A stretch of DNA of 64,000 nt from Yamagishiella unicocca (Eukaryota > Chlorophyta > Chlorophyceae > Chlamydomonadales > Volvocaceae): contig BDSL01000092.1 in NCBI GenBank assembly GCA_003116995.1, forward strand, positions 186,001 to 250,000, written 5' to 3'. The notes below the pieces were generated by a model. It was given only the letters and a program-made list of their open reading frames with translations. It had not been told where the DNA came from and searched no databases. The stretch's first letter is position 1. Each line of letters starts with the position of its first letter. The position numbers and the translations under genes were made by a program. Below are positions 1 through 11,900 of this stretch, one piece after another.

Positions 1-1471
1 TCGCCCGAGGCCTCCCGCCGTACGTCGCCCGCCGAGACCCTGCGTACGTGCACCGGCACCCCGGACCGAGGGACCACTACTGCGCGCGACGATGAGGGCG
101 GGCGCGCGATGACCTGCCTTCGCCGCCGCCGTGTTCCGTCACACGTGGCTGCCCACCCGCTGCATGTATGCCCACTTGCTGGTGACCTTCTACGTGGTAG
201 GGTATGTAGGTGGGGGTCCGGATGATGAGGGGCAGAATCCCAACAGCGCAGAGTACTACATACAAGCACGCACGTAGTAGCTGGGAGCGAGCTTGTTAAT
301 AATACCTTTGATTGCACAGTCATCGAATTTTGTTGTAACGGTTACAGTGGGTTCCAGACCAAAAGGTAGAACCATCGGGCACATCGCCTGACACTGAGGA
401 AGACGGAGGATTAAATGTTAATTTTCGCAGTCGTCCTCATTGGTGTCCCGCAGGTACCTAGGATCTATCCAGGGGGCTTCGCACTTCGGGAACCTACGTT
501 GGCTACTTGGGCAGCAAGTAATAAGCGGCTGCATGCCGCTGCCGTACTCTGTACGTACGTAGCCGCCGCGCGCAGAAGTGCGTCTGGCTGAACGTCCTCC
601 ATCAACTCCAGTCACCGAGCGAAGTCGCCGCGGCCCTTCATTTACGCGCGAGCGGCAGACACATACGACAACAGGCGCAAGCACGGCGCAGCTAGCTAGT
701 CCAACCGCGAGGGGTTCCTGCTTACTTGGCAGTCTAAGTACGTACTACTCGACCATTTACATGGTAAGGTATGTAGGTGCGGGTCCTGGTTGTGGGGCTG
801 CTGGATGAGGAAGGTGTTGCCAGCTTAAGGGGTTTCACTTCATCATGCACGTGGGTTGGAACTCGACGCTGTAACGTGACGCCAATAATTAACGCGCGCG
901 TCCTCGTCCATAATTGCACCCGCAACAGTAGGAAAGTAGTCTGGCGGCGGCGGCAGCTGCCGCCGCCGTACAGTAGCTGCCGTCACTACTTGACTGCTGG
1001 CATGCCTCTGGATGGACCTGCTGCTTCATTGCCTCAAGTCACCGCCCGCCGTCCCCGTGGCCAACTGCACTACTCGACGAAGCGACGACACCGCGTGCGG
1101 CAGCCATGTACGGCATGCCTGTCCTGATGAAGGAATGCACGGCGGCCCTACCTGCAGACGGGCCGAGGTCGTCATTTGGCTCACCAGCACTCCTCTCCGC
1201 CATCTAGCTCGCTGCCGCCTACACAGCTTATGATGACGACACGGCTCTACTCGCTGATAGCAATAGCGGCGCCGCCCATCCACGCACCCTACGGATCCCA
1301 CCACCACCTGCTGCTCGCTTCGTCCTCGCCGACCGCCCAGCAGCTAACCTATCCATCCAGTGGACGGAGGCGCCTTCGTTCTCTGCGAATGAAGTGCGTG
1401 CGTGTGTGCAGTGCTCGGGCCGTTGCCCTGGTCCATCCGCTCCGATACGGGATATCTGTATGTGTACTTGA
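1..1471. other. Gene-poor stretch with a short dispersed repeat
   Basis: I see no convincing gene here. Short frames exist on both strands, but they lack ATG starts, family motifs or splice context. A roughly 40-base sequence occurs twice (about 193-225 and 760-795), sharing the core GGTATGTAGGTG. ACGT-rich stretches are frequent. A retroelement-like end lies at about 343-400 and is listed separately. Confidence 0.5.
343..402 (-). repeat. Retroelement-like 3' end, solo copy
   Basis: Read on the minus strand, this segment has the order TGTCAGGCGATG, then CCCGATGG, then a pyrimidine-rich stretch, then GAACCCACTGTAAC. The same order recurs at about 15291-15345, 23683-23728 and 47051-47105 on the plus strand and at about 37450-37512 on the minus strand. 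The closing TGTAA matches the volvocine poly(A) signal. In several copies it is followed by a CAA/ACA-rich tail, as expected for a non-LTR retrotransposon 3' end. No coding part is recognisable next to this copy. Confidence 0.5.
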
Positions 1472-2680
1472 CGGCGCGGCAGCGGGCTGTGGCGGGAGAG
1501 GCCACCTCCTCAACCGCCCTCACCACCATCGCCGCCCCCGCTGCCGCCCTCACCGCCGGCACCGCCTCCGCTGCCACCTGCACCGCCCTCACCACCATCG
1601 CCGCCACCGTCGCCGCCGTCACCACCATCACCGCCTCCATCGCCGCCGCCGTCGCCGTCGCCACCGTCGCCGCCGCCAGAGCCGCCCTCTCCCTCACCGC
1701 CGCCATCCCCGCCGCCGTCTCCTTCACCGCCGCCATCGCCACCCTCGTCGCCGCCTCCATCACCGTCGCCGCCTCCATCACCGTCGCCGCCTCCTTCACC
1801 TCCTCAACCTCCCTCACCACCATCGCCGCCCCAGCTGCCACCTTCGCCGCCGGCACCACCTCCGCTGCCACCTGCACCGCCCTCACCACCATCGCCGCCA
1901 CCGTCGCCGCCGTCACCACCATCACCGCTTCCATCGCCTCCTCCGCCACCGTCGCCGCCACCAGAGCCGCCCTCTCCCTCACCGCCGCCATCCCCGCCGC
2001 CGTCTCCTTCACCGCCGCCGTCGCCACCCTCGCCGCCGCCAGAGCCGCCGTCGCCGCCTCCATCACCGTCGCCGCCTCCTTCACCTCCTCAACCTCCCTC
2101 ACCACCATCGCCGCCCCCGCTGCCGCCCTCACCGCCGGCACCACCTCCGCTGCCCCCAGCACCACCCTCACCACCATCGCCGCCACCGTCGCCGCCGTCA
2201 CCACCATCACCGCCTCCATCGCCGCCGCCGTCGCCGTCGCCACCGTCGCCGCCGCCAGAGCCGCCCTCTCCCTCACCGCCGCCATCCCCGCCGCCGTCTC
2301 CTTCACCGCCGCCGTCGCCACCCTCGCCGCCGCCAGAGCCGCCGTCGCCGCCTCCATCACCGTCGCCGCTTTCTTCACCTCCTCAACCTCCCTCACCACC
2401 ATCGCCGCCCCCGCTGCCGCCCTCACCGCCGGCACCACCTCCGCTGCCCCCAGCACCACCATCGCCGCCACCGTCGCCGCCGTCACCACCATCACCGCCT
2501 CCATCGCCGCCGCCGTCGCCGTCGCCACCGTCGCCGCCGCCAGAGCCGCCCTCTCCCTCACCGCCGCCATCCCCGCCGCCGTCTCCTTCACCGCCGCCGT
2601 CGCCACCGGGGCCCACCGGGGCGGGCGGCGGGGGATGGGGTGTATGGATGCGGGGTGCAAGGGCGTCAACGAGGTGGTGA
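1472..2680 (+). CDS. Ser/Pro-rich (hydroxyproline-rich glycoprotein-like) exon, partial
   Basis: This frame is open from a TGA at 1469-1471 to a TGA at 2678-2680 and has no ATG start, so it would have to be an internal exon. From about 1502 to 2608 it reads as a continuous series of Ser-Pro, Ser-Pro-Pro and Pro-Pro-Pro units with occasional Gln-Pro-Pro, Leu-Pro-Pro and Glu-Pro-Pro. That is the composition of the rod domain of volvocine pherophorins and other extracellular-matrix hydroxyproline-rich glycoproteins. The cysteine-rich globular domains that flank this rod in pherophorins are not visible on either side. After 2608 the frame turns into a short Gly/Trp/Arg tail. The other frames here are also open, because the DNA is almost only C and G, so the frame choice rests on composition alone. 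The gene could be partial or a pseudogene. Confidence 0.45.
   Translation, partial: RRGSGLWRERPPPQPPSPPSPPPLPPSPPAPPPLPPAPPSPPSPPPSPPSPPSPPPSPPPSPSPPSPPPEPPSPSPPPSPPPSPSPPPSPPSSPPPSPSPPPSPSPPPSPPQPPSPPSPPQLPPSPPAPPPLPPAPPSPPSPPPSPPSPPSPLPSPPPPPSPPPEPPSPSPPPSPPPSPSPPPSPPSPPPEPPSPPPSPSPPPSPPQPPSPPSPPPLPPSPPAPPPLPPAPPSPPSPPPSPPSPPSPPPSPPPSPSPPSPPPEPPSPSPPPSPPPSPSPPPSPPSPPPEPPSPPPSPSPLSSPPQPPSPPSPPPLPPSPPAPPPLPPAPPSPPPSPPSPPSPPPSPPPSPSPPSPPPEPPSPSPPPSPPPSPSPPPSPPGPTGAGGGGWGVWMRGARASTRW
1511..2600 (+). repeat. Four tandem ~290-bp repeats inside the Ser/Pro-rich frame
   Basis: The landmark CAAC(C/G)(T/G)CCCTCACCACC occurs at about 1511, 1805, 2090 and 2384, giving spacings of 294, 285 and 294 bases. 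All three spacings are multiples of three, so the Ser/Pro frame is kept through every unit. The units differ by small in-frame insertions and deletions and by single-base changes. Confidence 0.75.
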
Positions 2681-2910
2681 CGGCGCCGCGGCTCGCTGGG
2701 CCTTCCTTCTGCTAATGTGGCGCTGGCGGCGACGGCGGTGGCCTCGACGTCAGGGGGATTTATGTCGGCCCCGTGTTAGGTAGGCGGCTCGGTGGAGCGA
2801 GGTGATGGCAGCTATCCGCTGAGCTCCGCGGCCGTTGACGCCAGCGTGCCGTGCCCTGCTGGTGTCCCGGCATGCGAACGCTGACGCTGATGTCCGTGAT
2901 GCGCTAAACG

Positions 2911-3219
2911 TTGCGCTCGTTGGCTCCAACACCGCCTGCTGATCTGCCTCCACCGCCACGACCACCACCTCCGCCGCCTCCTGGCACACCTCCCCCGCCT
3001 CGCCTGCCCCCGCCGCCTCCTCCTCCCTCGCACGGCAGCCTTGTCGATCGCCTCCCTTCGAGAAACAGGCTGCGCAAAGCGTGGTTCCCCTTCTGGAACA
3101 GCAACCGACTCCAGCCTCACGGATGGAGCTCCTGGCCTTGGAGGAGCAACCACCTAGAATGGCACCCGTGCCCTCCCGCACCGCTACGTAATGCCCAAGT
3201 AACGCCGCCTCTCCCTTAA
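2911..3219 (+). other. Short second proline-rich open frame
   Basis: This frame begins with about 40 residues of Pro-rich sequence (Pro-Pro-Pro runs broken by Arg, Leu and Gly-Thr) and ends in a Trp-rich tail. It has no ATG start, only TTG. It could be a second exon of the Ser/Pro-rich gene upstream, or chance coding in C-rich DNA. I see no decisive splice junction between the two. Confidence 0.2.
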
Positions 3220-5935
3220 TCGGCAGCAGGGGCCTCCGGGCGGGAGGCAGGCGCGATACCTTATAGTAGGCTTGCTGGTCGGCAGTTGAATGGTCTAGTT
3301 AGAAGGCGTTTGGCGGCGCGTGTGGCGGCTAAGAAGCGATGGGACCGATCGAGCTATCTAGCAGTGTGCGTGTATCGTTCAGGAACTGCATACATGTTGC
3401 CGGGTAGCGTGGGCGCTGCTGGTGGGAAGAGGAGTCATGGTTGCAGTGGCACGAAGTCTAAACATTGATCCGCATCTCCAGCCAGCAGCATCAGACGGTG
3501 GAGCGCTGTCGCACAAAAGGACGGTCCCGCCGGCACCGTACGTGGCGCAATGCCTGCTGCGCGTTGACGCCGTTTCCAGTAATGCGCGCACATACATGGC
3601 TGAACGGTTGCCGGCCATGGTGTGCGAGCGTACCCACCGCACGTCGAGCCTGGTGGTACCTTAGATATTACAGTGGGTTCCGACCAATCACGACCTCCAT
3701 GTGATGTCCGGACCGAGAGCCATCTATCGGGCAGGTCGCTGACCATCGAAGTAGAGGACAGGAAGGACAGCAGAGGGTCCGGTAGATAGTGGTGATAACA
3801 GAGAGTCCGGTAGTGGTGATACCATAGAGCGGGCCTGGTCGCCACTGGAGCCGGTGTGTGCAATAACGTCACTGCCGGTGACATGAGGACCAATATCGGC
3901 TTAATAAGCCACACATTTAAGAAGGGGGGGGGGCGGGGTTGAGGGGAAAGTCATGGTGGTTGGGCAGAAACGGCCGCCAAACCGGCCCTTTGGTTTTCGT
4001 ACAGCCGGCCCAGGACGACGACGACGCAGATTTATCAGCACGTTGCACATGCAGCCTCCAGCTCATAAGTAGGTGCCGGGAAACCCCGCGTCCCAGCCAA
4101 GAAACATCGGTGGCCTGTCCGCGCATTCTTTGACCCCTTCGGCACTGTGGAACATAGCAATATTATTCGTTACAGCAGCGGACTCCAGGTCCGAAGGTAA
4201 GCAGGCACATCAACTGACACTCTTACGAGACGAGACGGAAAAGAACCCGCCCAGCAAGTCTGGACAATCAAGGTCCCGGAGTGCCAGCGCCAGCAGCGGA
4301 GGGTTGGCTCAGAGGGCTCCCTCATCAGCGGTGCACCAACTAGTAGCTAGAGCAGTGGGGGGGTGGGGTGACTGGTATGTGCCGATGCGAGTGGCAGAGC
4401 AGCTGCTATCTGTGCCGCCAGGCAACGGAAGGTGGACGGGCCCGACTGTGCGTGGACTCGCAGCGCTCGTTTCGCGTTGTATTGTCTCGACCTGTTGCTG
4501 GGTGGCGCGGGCGCGCGGCACCACAGCCCCGCGGACTGGCGCTGCTGGCAGGCGGGCTGCAGGTTACCAAGCTGCAGGGTCTCAAGTTCCAAACGTAAAG
4601 GCGGCGCTGACTGCGGCTGCGTCGACCTCGTGACCTATTCACGCAGCAAGGAGCCGCGGGCGTTCTTCAAGCGCGGTGTGTTATATTGTGTAGAAGCACA
4701 ACCAAAACAACCAAGCAGAAGAACCACGCCGAGGAATGAGGCGTGGTTCCGCTAAGTACTCTGCGGCACCAACGGATTTGGTCAGAAGGGCCCTGCGCCC
4801 GACCTGAATCGCGTGTCCCCATCGCTATCGAAACGAGTGGAAAACCGAATCCATGACGCAATCAATCCTAACAGCAACAGAGGCGCTGTAGTTACGGCAA
4901 CAGCATACAAGCGGGAACGCAGATGTCCTGGCTCCGGAACCAGTGCCGGTGAAATGTACGTGCCGGCGCTGGGGCGTGGCAGTATGTTGCGTCCGGCGCG
5001 GGACCTATCTGCCTTGCTTGATGATTAGTGTATCCGACCGACCCTAGCGGGATATCATAGATGCCATCCCTCGTGGGGGAGGCTTTGATGGGGCTGGCGG
5101 ACGCGACCTGCAGTCGGTGCCTCATTAATTTGCGGTACAATGTCCTGCATGGCGGGGAGGTCTATCGGGACAATCGCCCGCGGCAGACTGTAAAGTTATT
5201 CATGCAGGTATCCGAAGGCAACCCCTTGTAAGATTCTATAAGGCTTTACCTGTCACCGGATGTAGGCCCTCCGTGCATACTGTAGGTGCGTTTGGGGAGA
5301 ATGTCCAGCAGATGCGATCAGTGTGGCCCCTAGGCCATCGTTAAACGCCGCTATATTTTAGACCCCTCTCCCCTGGGCTGTGTTCATATGCTAGCGTATG
5401 CAGCGGTGCGCGCTGGGTGCTCGCGAAGCACGGCTCCTGACTCCCGAGAGCCCAGCTACCGAAGTTGATTCCGTCCACAGAGAATTTACAGCGGTAGTCA
5501 CCGCTGTAAATCACAGGCTCGCAGCGGGCGTGTGTTACGACATACGACGATCGGACCAAGGTTCAAGCGTGCTCACATGCAGGCAGCGAAACAATTCCGT
5601 AGCGAACCACTTTACAACCTATCCTCGATACACAATCAATACATAGAGGCTGTTCCTAAGCAAGTCACGAAATTTGGCGCGGTAGACTAACGGCCGTTTC
5701 GGTTTCCCAGCGCCACGAAGTTATGGTACATGTCGAGGTTAATCAACACTTCTGTTGACCCCAATTGTTCGGTATGCTCGATATTCAACTTGGCCCGCTA
5801 TCCTGCCTCCCGTTACGTGCTAGTCGCAGTTTACAGGGGCATATTGGGCTAGGAAGGCGACGGCTTTTCGCTATGGGGTGAATTTAAATTGCTTATGTAA
5901 GGCCAAGGGTGGACATCGGGAAGTTTGTCCGCAGC
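3220..5935. other. Gene-poor stretch of lower GC before the mTERF gene
   Basis: No gene is supported here. At about 3665-3740 a degenerate relative of the retroelement-like end is visible (TTACAGTGGGTTCC start). At about 3774-3830 an imperfect tandem duplication is built on GTCCGGTAG(AT)AGTGGTGATA. Frames at 3435-3914 (minus) and 4073-4633 (plus) start with GTG and look like shadows. The base composition from about 4800 to 5880 is clearly less GC-rich than the exons downstream. The mTERF promoter probably lies in this part, but I recognise no element in it. Confidence 0.4.
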
Positions 5936-8900
5936 ATGGGGCCTTCATTTCACCTGCATGGCTCTCTTCTTTGGTCACCTGTGCGAATTCCGGGCTGGAT
6001 TATAACGCCATCGCTAGCTTGCCCTCGCAAGCCTTGCTCTAAAAGGCTACCAAGTGCACCGTGGAGGGCGACAGCTGCGGGAGTTGCGGACGGCCAACCG
6101 GGCTCGCTAGAGCCCTTCGCACCGAGCCAAGCAAATGGAGGCGCACAGGTGTCTGGTTCAGGCTACAGAGGTGCAGCGAGCCCCGGTGCTGGCTCCACGG
6201 CAGCACAGCGACGCGGCAGCGCGAGCCAAAGCCGCCGTGGCGGCAGCAGCGCAGGCACCCGCCCCAGCTCAGATGAGGTTGCGATGGCGGACCAGGGGGC
6301 TGCTGCTGGCTCTGCGGCGGGTCAGCGACGCCGCTACCGCTGCCGGGAAGTCAACGCCGCGGTGACACTACCGGCGGCGGCTGTGATGGCTCCCCCAGGC
6401 GGGGCTGCGGTGGCTCCCCCAGGCGGGGCTGCTGAAGGTGTGTTCGCCAAGGCCCTGGCGGTGTCACTCCCCGTCCCAGCTGGCGGCGCCAACGCTGCCG
6501 CTGCCGTACCCAGCGGCGCACTCGGCGGCGCTAAAGGCCGAAAACGCGCTGGCAGCGGCGGCAGCGGCGGCGGCGGCAGCAGCAGCAGCAGCGGCCGCGG
6601 CGGCGCCCTCCTCCTGGGTGTCTCTGATGGCGGGCACAGCGATCCAGGCGCATGCAGCACGTCAGGCCCCAGCACGTCAGGGCTCGAGGGAGGCGTTGAG
6701 AGGACTAATGGCGGTGGTGGTGTTTGGGTTGTTGTTGGTGGCGCTCAGCGGTGCGGCAAGGAAGGAGGAGGCGGCGCGGACGCTCCGTACGACAGTTCCA
6801 TCATGCTGGTGCCGCCGCCTCCGCCGGCGGACCCGCCGCCGCCGCCGCCGCCCCCGGCCCGGCAGCACCCTGCGGCCCCGCCGCCGCCGCCGCTGCCTCC
6901 GCTGCCGCCTGCCGGCAGCGTCATGTCGGGCTGGGGCCTGGCTGGCGGCCAGCCGCAAATGAACTCCGTGTACAGGTGGGTGGATCCGTGGGCGCAGCTG
7001 CAGGTCAACGCGGGAGGGAGAGGAGGCCGCCTCCAGGGAGGGGGAGAAGGCCGCCTCCAGGGAGGGGCGGTGCCTCGTTCCCTTGATACCCGCCTTCACC
7101 TCCTCGCCCTGACCCGCCCTCAACCGCCTCCTCCACCCGGGCCCCTCCGGCAGGCTGATTCGCAAAAAGGAGTTACAACACCACTACCACTACCACCACC
7201 AATACGGAGACGGCAGCAGGGTCGGTGTCGGGGGCGGCGGCGGCCGCGCTACCGCAGCGGCACCGTCTCCAAAGCAGCAGCAGCAGCATCCGGCGGCCAT
7301 CCGCGAGCAGCTGCCACCTCCGTCAGGTGGCGACGAGACCCGAGGTCCCCCAGGCGGCCGGGGCCGAGGCAGCGGCGCAGGTGGCGGCAGCAGCGGCCGC
7401 GGTGAGGCCGCCGCCGCCATCGGAAGCAGTCGCCAGGGCGCACTCGGCTGCAGGGACGAGGGGCACCCGCGAGGGCGGTCCCCCGGACAGAGGACGCAGC
7501 GGCGTCAGGACGGGGGGCGACCAGCGGCCAGCGACGAGAACGACGGCGGCAGCGGCGGCAGCGGCGGCAGCGGCGGCAGCGGCGGCAGCGGCGGCAGCGG
7601 CGGCAGCGGCGGCAGCGGCGGCAGCGGCGGCAGCGGCGGCAGCGCCAATGGCGGTGGCTTCAGCAGCTTCAGCACTGCCGCCGTCGTTGACGCCCCCGGC
7701 ATCAGCCAGGGGCCACCTCGCGGTCAGCGGCACCCTAGCGGCAGACAGGAGCCGCTGCGAGGGCACCAGCAACACCAGCAGCGCGAGCAGCACCAGCAGC
7801 GCGAGCAGCGGGGGCGGGGAGGGGGTCTGGATGTGGCGCGGCAACCTGAGCCGGAGCCGGGGCTGCCGCCACTGCTGCTGTTCCCCGCTACCGGCCACTC
7901 CGCTGTCGACCGAGTGGTGCGCATTCGTCAGATAGAAATGCGGCGGCGGCAACGGGGGGGTGGTGGTGCTGACAGAGAGGACGGCAGCGACGGCGGCGGC
8001 GGCTGGGGCCGTCAGGGCTCTCCTCTTGATGCGCCGACATCGGGGGCTGAATCGACGGCAGCAGCGGCGGCAGCGGACGTGTGGGCGGCGGACCGGCTGC
8101 CGACGGCCCTTTTGGGAGGGCGCAGCGCCGCTGGCTGGCAAATGCACGGCGCTGGCGGCGCTAGCGGCGCTAGCGGCGGCGGCGAGGACGCTGGGTTGAT
8201 CGAAGTGACGCTGGCGCCAACGCCGTACGAGCCGTACGACGCCGGAGAGGCGCCAGCTTCGACAGCTTCGAGGTCGCGTGGCAGTAGCAGCGGTGGTGAC
8301 GGCAGCAGCAGCAGCCTGCTGAGGGAGGCCCTGATTTCGGAGCTGTCACTCCTTAACCCCGTCTACCGGTGCGTACGGCAGCTCCAGGCGGCCGCGGCGG
8401 CTGTTGTCCCCCTTCTTGCCTTTCTTCTAAGACTCGTGAACGAAGGCCTGACGGCTGCCAACCTGTTGCCCCCCTCCCACACCACCACACCAATACCACC
8501 ACTACCACCAACACCAACACTAACACCACCACCACCACCGCACCAACACCAACACCAACACCAACACCAACACCAACACCTTTTGCCACAGCCCGCCGCC
8601 ATCTCGACCGCCCTCCCCCGCACCCCCGCATCCCCCTCCCCCTCCCCCCCTCCCCCTCCTCCTCATCCCCCCCCTCCGCGTACGTCATGTCATGTCGTGA
8701 CGCAGGATGATTCGGAAGCACGAGCTGCGGCGCCGCCACCCCTACCCGCACGGCTCCAGGGGAGGCAGCACCGGCGCGGCGCCGGCACCGTCCGACGCTG
8801 CCGCCGCCGACCCATGGGCCGGCGATGACATCGCTGACGTCATGCTGGGCGGCCTCATGCTGCCCCCGGCGCAGCGCGAGGCCGCAGATCGAGGATCTGG

Positions 8901-11900
8901 ATCTGGAACCGCACCGGACCTCGTATCGGTGACAGCACGTGGCCGTAGCCAACGCAGCGCAGTCGGACATGACGCTGCTAATGATACTGATATCGCTGCT
9001 GCTGGTGCTGCTGCTGCTTATACCGCTGCTGCTGCTGCTACTGCTGCCGATACCGCTGCTGCTGGTGCTGCTGCTGCCGCTGCCGGCGGTCCTGCCGCGG
9101 TGCTCCCGGGGCGGGTGCTGCAAGACGCAGCCGGGGGGGCCGGGGTCTGCGACAGCGATGGCGGCGACGACTCTCATGGCCGCAAGCGAGGCAGGGGCTC
9201 GGGTAGGTGCGGGGCGGGGCGGGGTTTGCAAGGAAGAATCGTTTACTTGCCATGAACAGTGCGGTGCGATGCGGGGCGGGGTGCGGGGGCTACAAGAAAA
9301 GAACGGGGGGGGGGCGGGCGTGAAAACCGTTGACGCGAAAAAGATAGGATAGTTGGCGCATGGTCGGCGAGGGAGGGCGGGGTGATGGGGTGGCGTAGTC
9401 ACGCGCGTGTTTGTCACATCGGGGCGGGGCTGTCTTCTAGGCCGCGAAGAAGCTCGTACTGCGACACATGGGCAGTCCGCCCCAACCCTGCCTCCGCCTC
9501 TACGCCTCAGGCCTCAACCCGGTCCTCCGCCTCATCCGCAAGAAGCAGCTGCAGCAGCACCTGCGCCGGCGGGGCCGATTGGCTCCGGAACCAGCCACCT
9601 CGTCCCCGGCCGGCTCGCCCGCAGCAGCAGACACCGCCAGACGGAGCGCCGACAGCGGCAGCGCAGCCGCCGATGCCGCCGGCAGCACTGACGTCGGCAG
9701 TAGCGGCGGTGGTAATGGCAGTAGCACCTGCTGGGAAATTGGCCCCGAGGATGCAGTTGGCGGGAGGGCGGTGCTGAACCCGGTGTACCGGTGAGAATGG
9801 GCGGTTGACGGTTGGGAGGGTCAGTCGGCGGGAGGCACGAAGCGAGGGAGGTCATGAGTGTCGGCCTGCAGGGCTACAGCCAGGGGCGGTGGGGGCGGCG
9901 GCGGTTATCAGCTCAGCGGTTGTCAGTTGAGCGGTTGATTCTCTAATACACGGCGCCCCCCACCCAGGCTCATACGCAAGAAGCTGCTGCTCCGCAAGCG
10001 TGCTGCCAGAGAGGCGGCGGCCGTTGCGGCTGAGGCGGAGGCAGAGCTAAAGGCGGACGCAGCCACGGGGGACTCTGTCGCTCGGCCGTCATCGTCGCCG
10101 TCATCATCGTCGTACGGGACGAGCACCGCCACCTCCGCTGCGCCGCCGCCTGCTGCTCCGCGCCCCTCCACCTCCTCCTGGAGGCGACCGGCACGGGCGC
10201 CCTTCTTCGATCTGGATGCCTTCCCCCCAAACCCCGGATCCGCACTGGCAGACGCCCTGGACCCAATGGCGGCGCGGCGCGGAGGGTTCGGATTTGGTTT
10301 CGGCTTCGGATCTGGATCTGGATCCAGATCCGGGCCGGCGGATACCGCGCAGGCAGATGATTTGGTCGTCAATCTCTCCGCGTACGGCGGCTCTCTGCCC
10401 TCCTCCGCCTCCTCCGAGGCGGACGCCGGCCGCGGTGGCACCGGCGGCAGCGGCTGGTGGGAGGCGGAGGAGGCGGGGGAGGCGGAGGAGGGAGCACCCG
10501 CCGGCGGAGGCGGCAGCAGCGACGCAGGTGGGGGCCCCGAGGAGGCGCTCCCTCGGGGTCGTGGACAGGCGCCCCCTCCGCCCCCCTCTCTCCCCCCTCC
10601 GCCCCCACCGGCCCCGTTGTTCAGCGACGTCCTGGCCTCTGCTCTGGTGGGCGAGCGGTCCCACCTGAACCAGGTCTACCGCCTCATCCGCAAGAAGGAG
10701 CTGCAGCTCAGACACCGCCGCGCGGCACCGGACACAGAACCACCGCCAGTGCCGCCGGCGCCGCTGGCAGCGCCGCCGGGGGGGGCTTCGGCGCCGCCGA
10801 TGCCGCCGCCACCACCCGGGGCCTCCCTGGAGTCCGGGCCTGTCCACCTGGAAGATGGAAGCAGGTACCCAGGCGGCGGCGGCGGTGGCAGCGGCGGGAG
10901 TGGCGGCGCGGCGGCAGTGCCGTCCATGCTTCCTCTGCGGTACGGCAGCAGCAGCGGCGCCGCAGCGCCGTCACTCCGGCCCTCCGCCGACCCGCCGGCG
11001 CTGTTGCATCCCTTCGAGGTGGAGGAGGGGCTTATGTACGGCAACGCGTCGTGGGGTCAGTGGGACACGCGCGGCGGCGGCGCCGAGCGCAGCGCGCTGT
11101 CCGCCGGCAGCCTGGCGGGGTACGGCAGGTTCTTACATGCCGCCACGTACGACGAAGAGTACGACGATGTGGGGGCTCCGGGCGATGACGAGGGAGCTTA
11201 CTGGTCTTCAGACGCGGAGGATTGGGAGCAGGAGGAGGGGGAGGAGGAAGAAAGGGAGCAGGGAGAGGAAAGGGAGCAGGGGGAGGAAAGGGAGGAGGAG
11301 GAGAGGGAGGAGGAGGAGAGGGAGGAGGAGGCTACAGGCGCTCCGGCGCCCTCCTCGCCGGGCGTGGCGACGGGGAGGGCTCCAGGGAAATCGGTGGAGG
11401 TGACGGTGGCAGGTACTGGCTCCCGAGCCCTGTCACCAGCACTCCAGGGACGGCGGCGGCCGCAGCAGTTGCAGCTGCAGCAGGTTATGGTGCGGGAGGG
11501 GGCGGAGGTGCAGGGCGGAGGGGAGCAGGAGCCGCAACAGCAGCAGCAGCGGCATCTGGCGGAAGCTCCAGGACGCTCTGAAGCTGGTTTCGGAGCGACC
11601 GAGAAGCGCAACGGCGGGCGCCGGCAGCACCAGCGGCAGCGCGGCACCACCGCAGCGGAGCAGGGTCCGGCGGCAGCGGCGGCGGCGGCGGCGGCCGCAA
11701 AGGCCGCGGGAGCGCCGGCGGGCCGCGGCCGCGGCCGCGGAGTGGTCGGTGACGTGCGCTCCACTCCGCGGCGGCAGCGGATAGAGGAGCTCAAGGTGCG
11801 GTGCGGTTGGGGGGCGGGGGCGGGTGGTGGCGAGGAAATCGGGTGTATGGGGGGAGAGGAAGAAGACCCGGTTGCACGGCACAGGCGTCCGGGGGGTATA

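Noticed and set aside
1344..2669. 441-codon minus-strand frame and two long plus-strand frames (1176-2783, 1402-2715)
   Set aside because: They are shadows of the C-rich Ser/Pro repeat. They read as monotonous Ala/Val/Met, His/Arg or Ala/Thr, and all frames are open there because stop codons need A and T.
4073..4633. 186-codon plus-strand frame
   Set aside because: It starts with GTG, has no motif and no splice partners, and lies in DNA without exon-like composition.
8939..9130. Leu-rich, membrane-like frame (LLLVLLLLIPLLLL)
   Set aside because: It comes from CTG repeats read one base out of phase with exon 3 of the mTERF gene, where the same bases encode Ala-rich sequence.
11215..11340. 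Glu/Arg-rich acidic block read as a possible coiled-coil domain
   Set aside because: It is a GGAGGAGGAGAGG microsatellite in exon 5. No heptad pattern beyond the repeat is visible, so I keep it as low-complexity sequence only.
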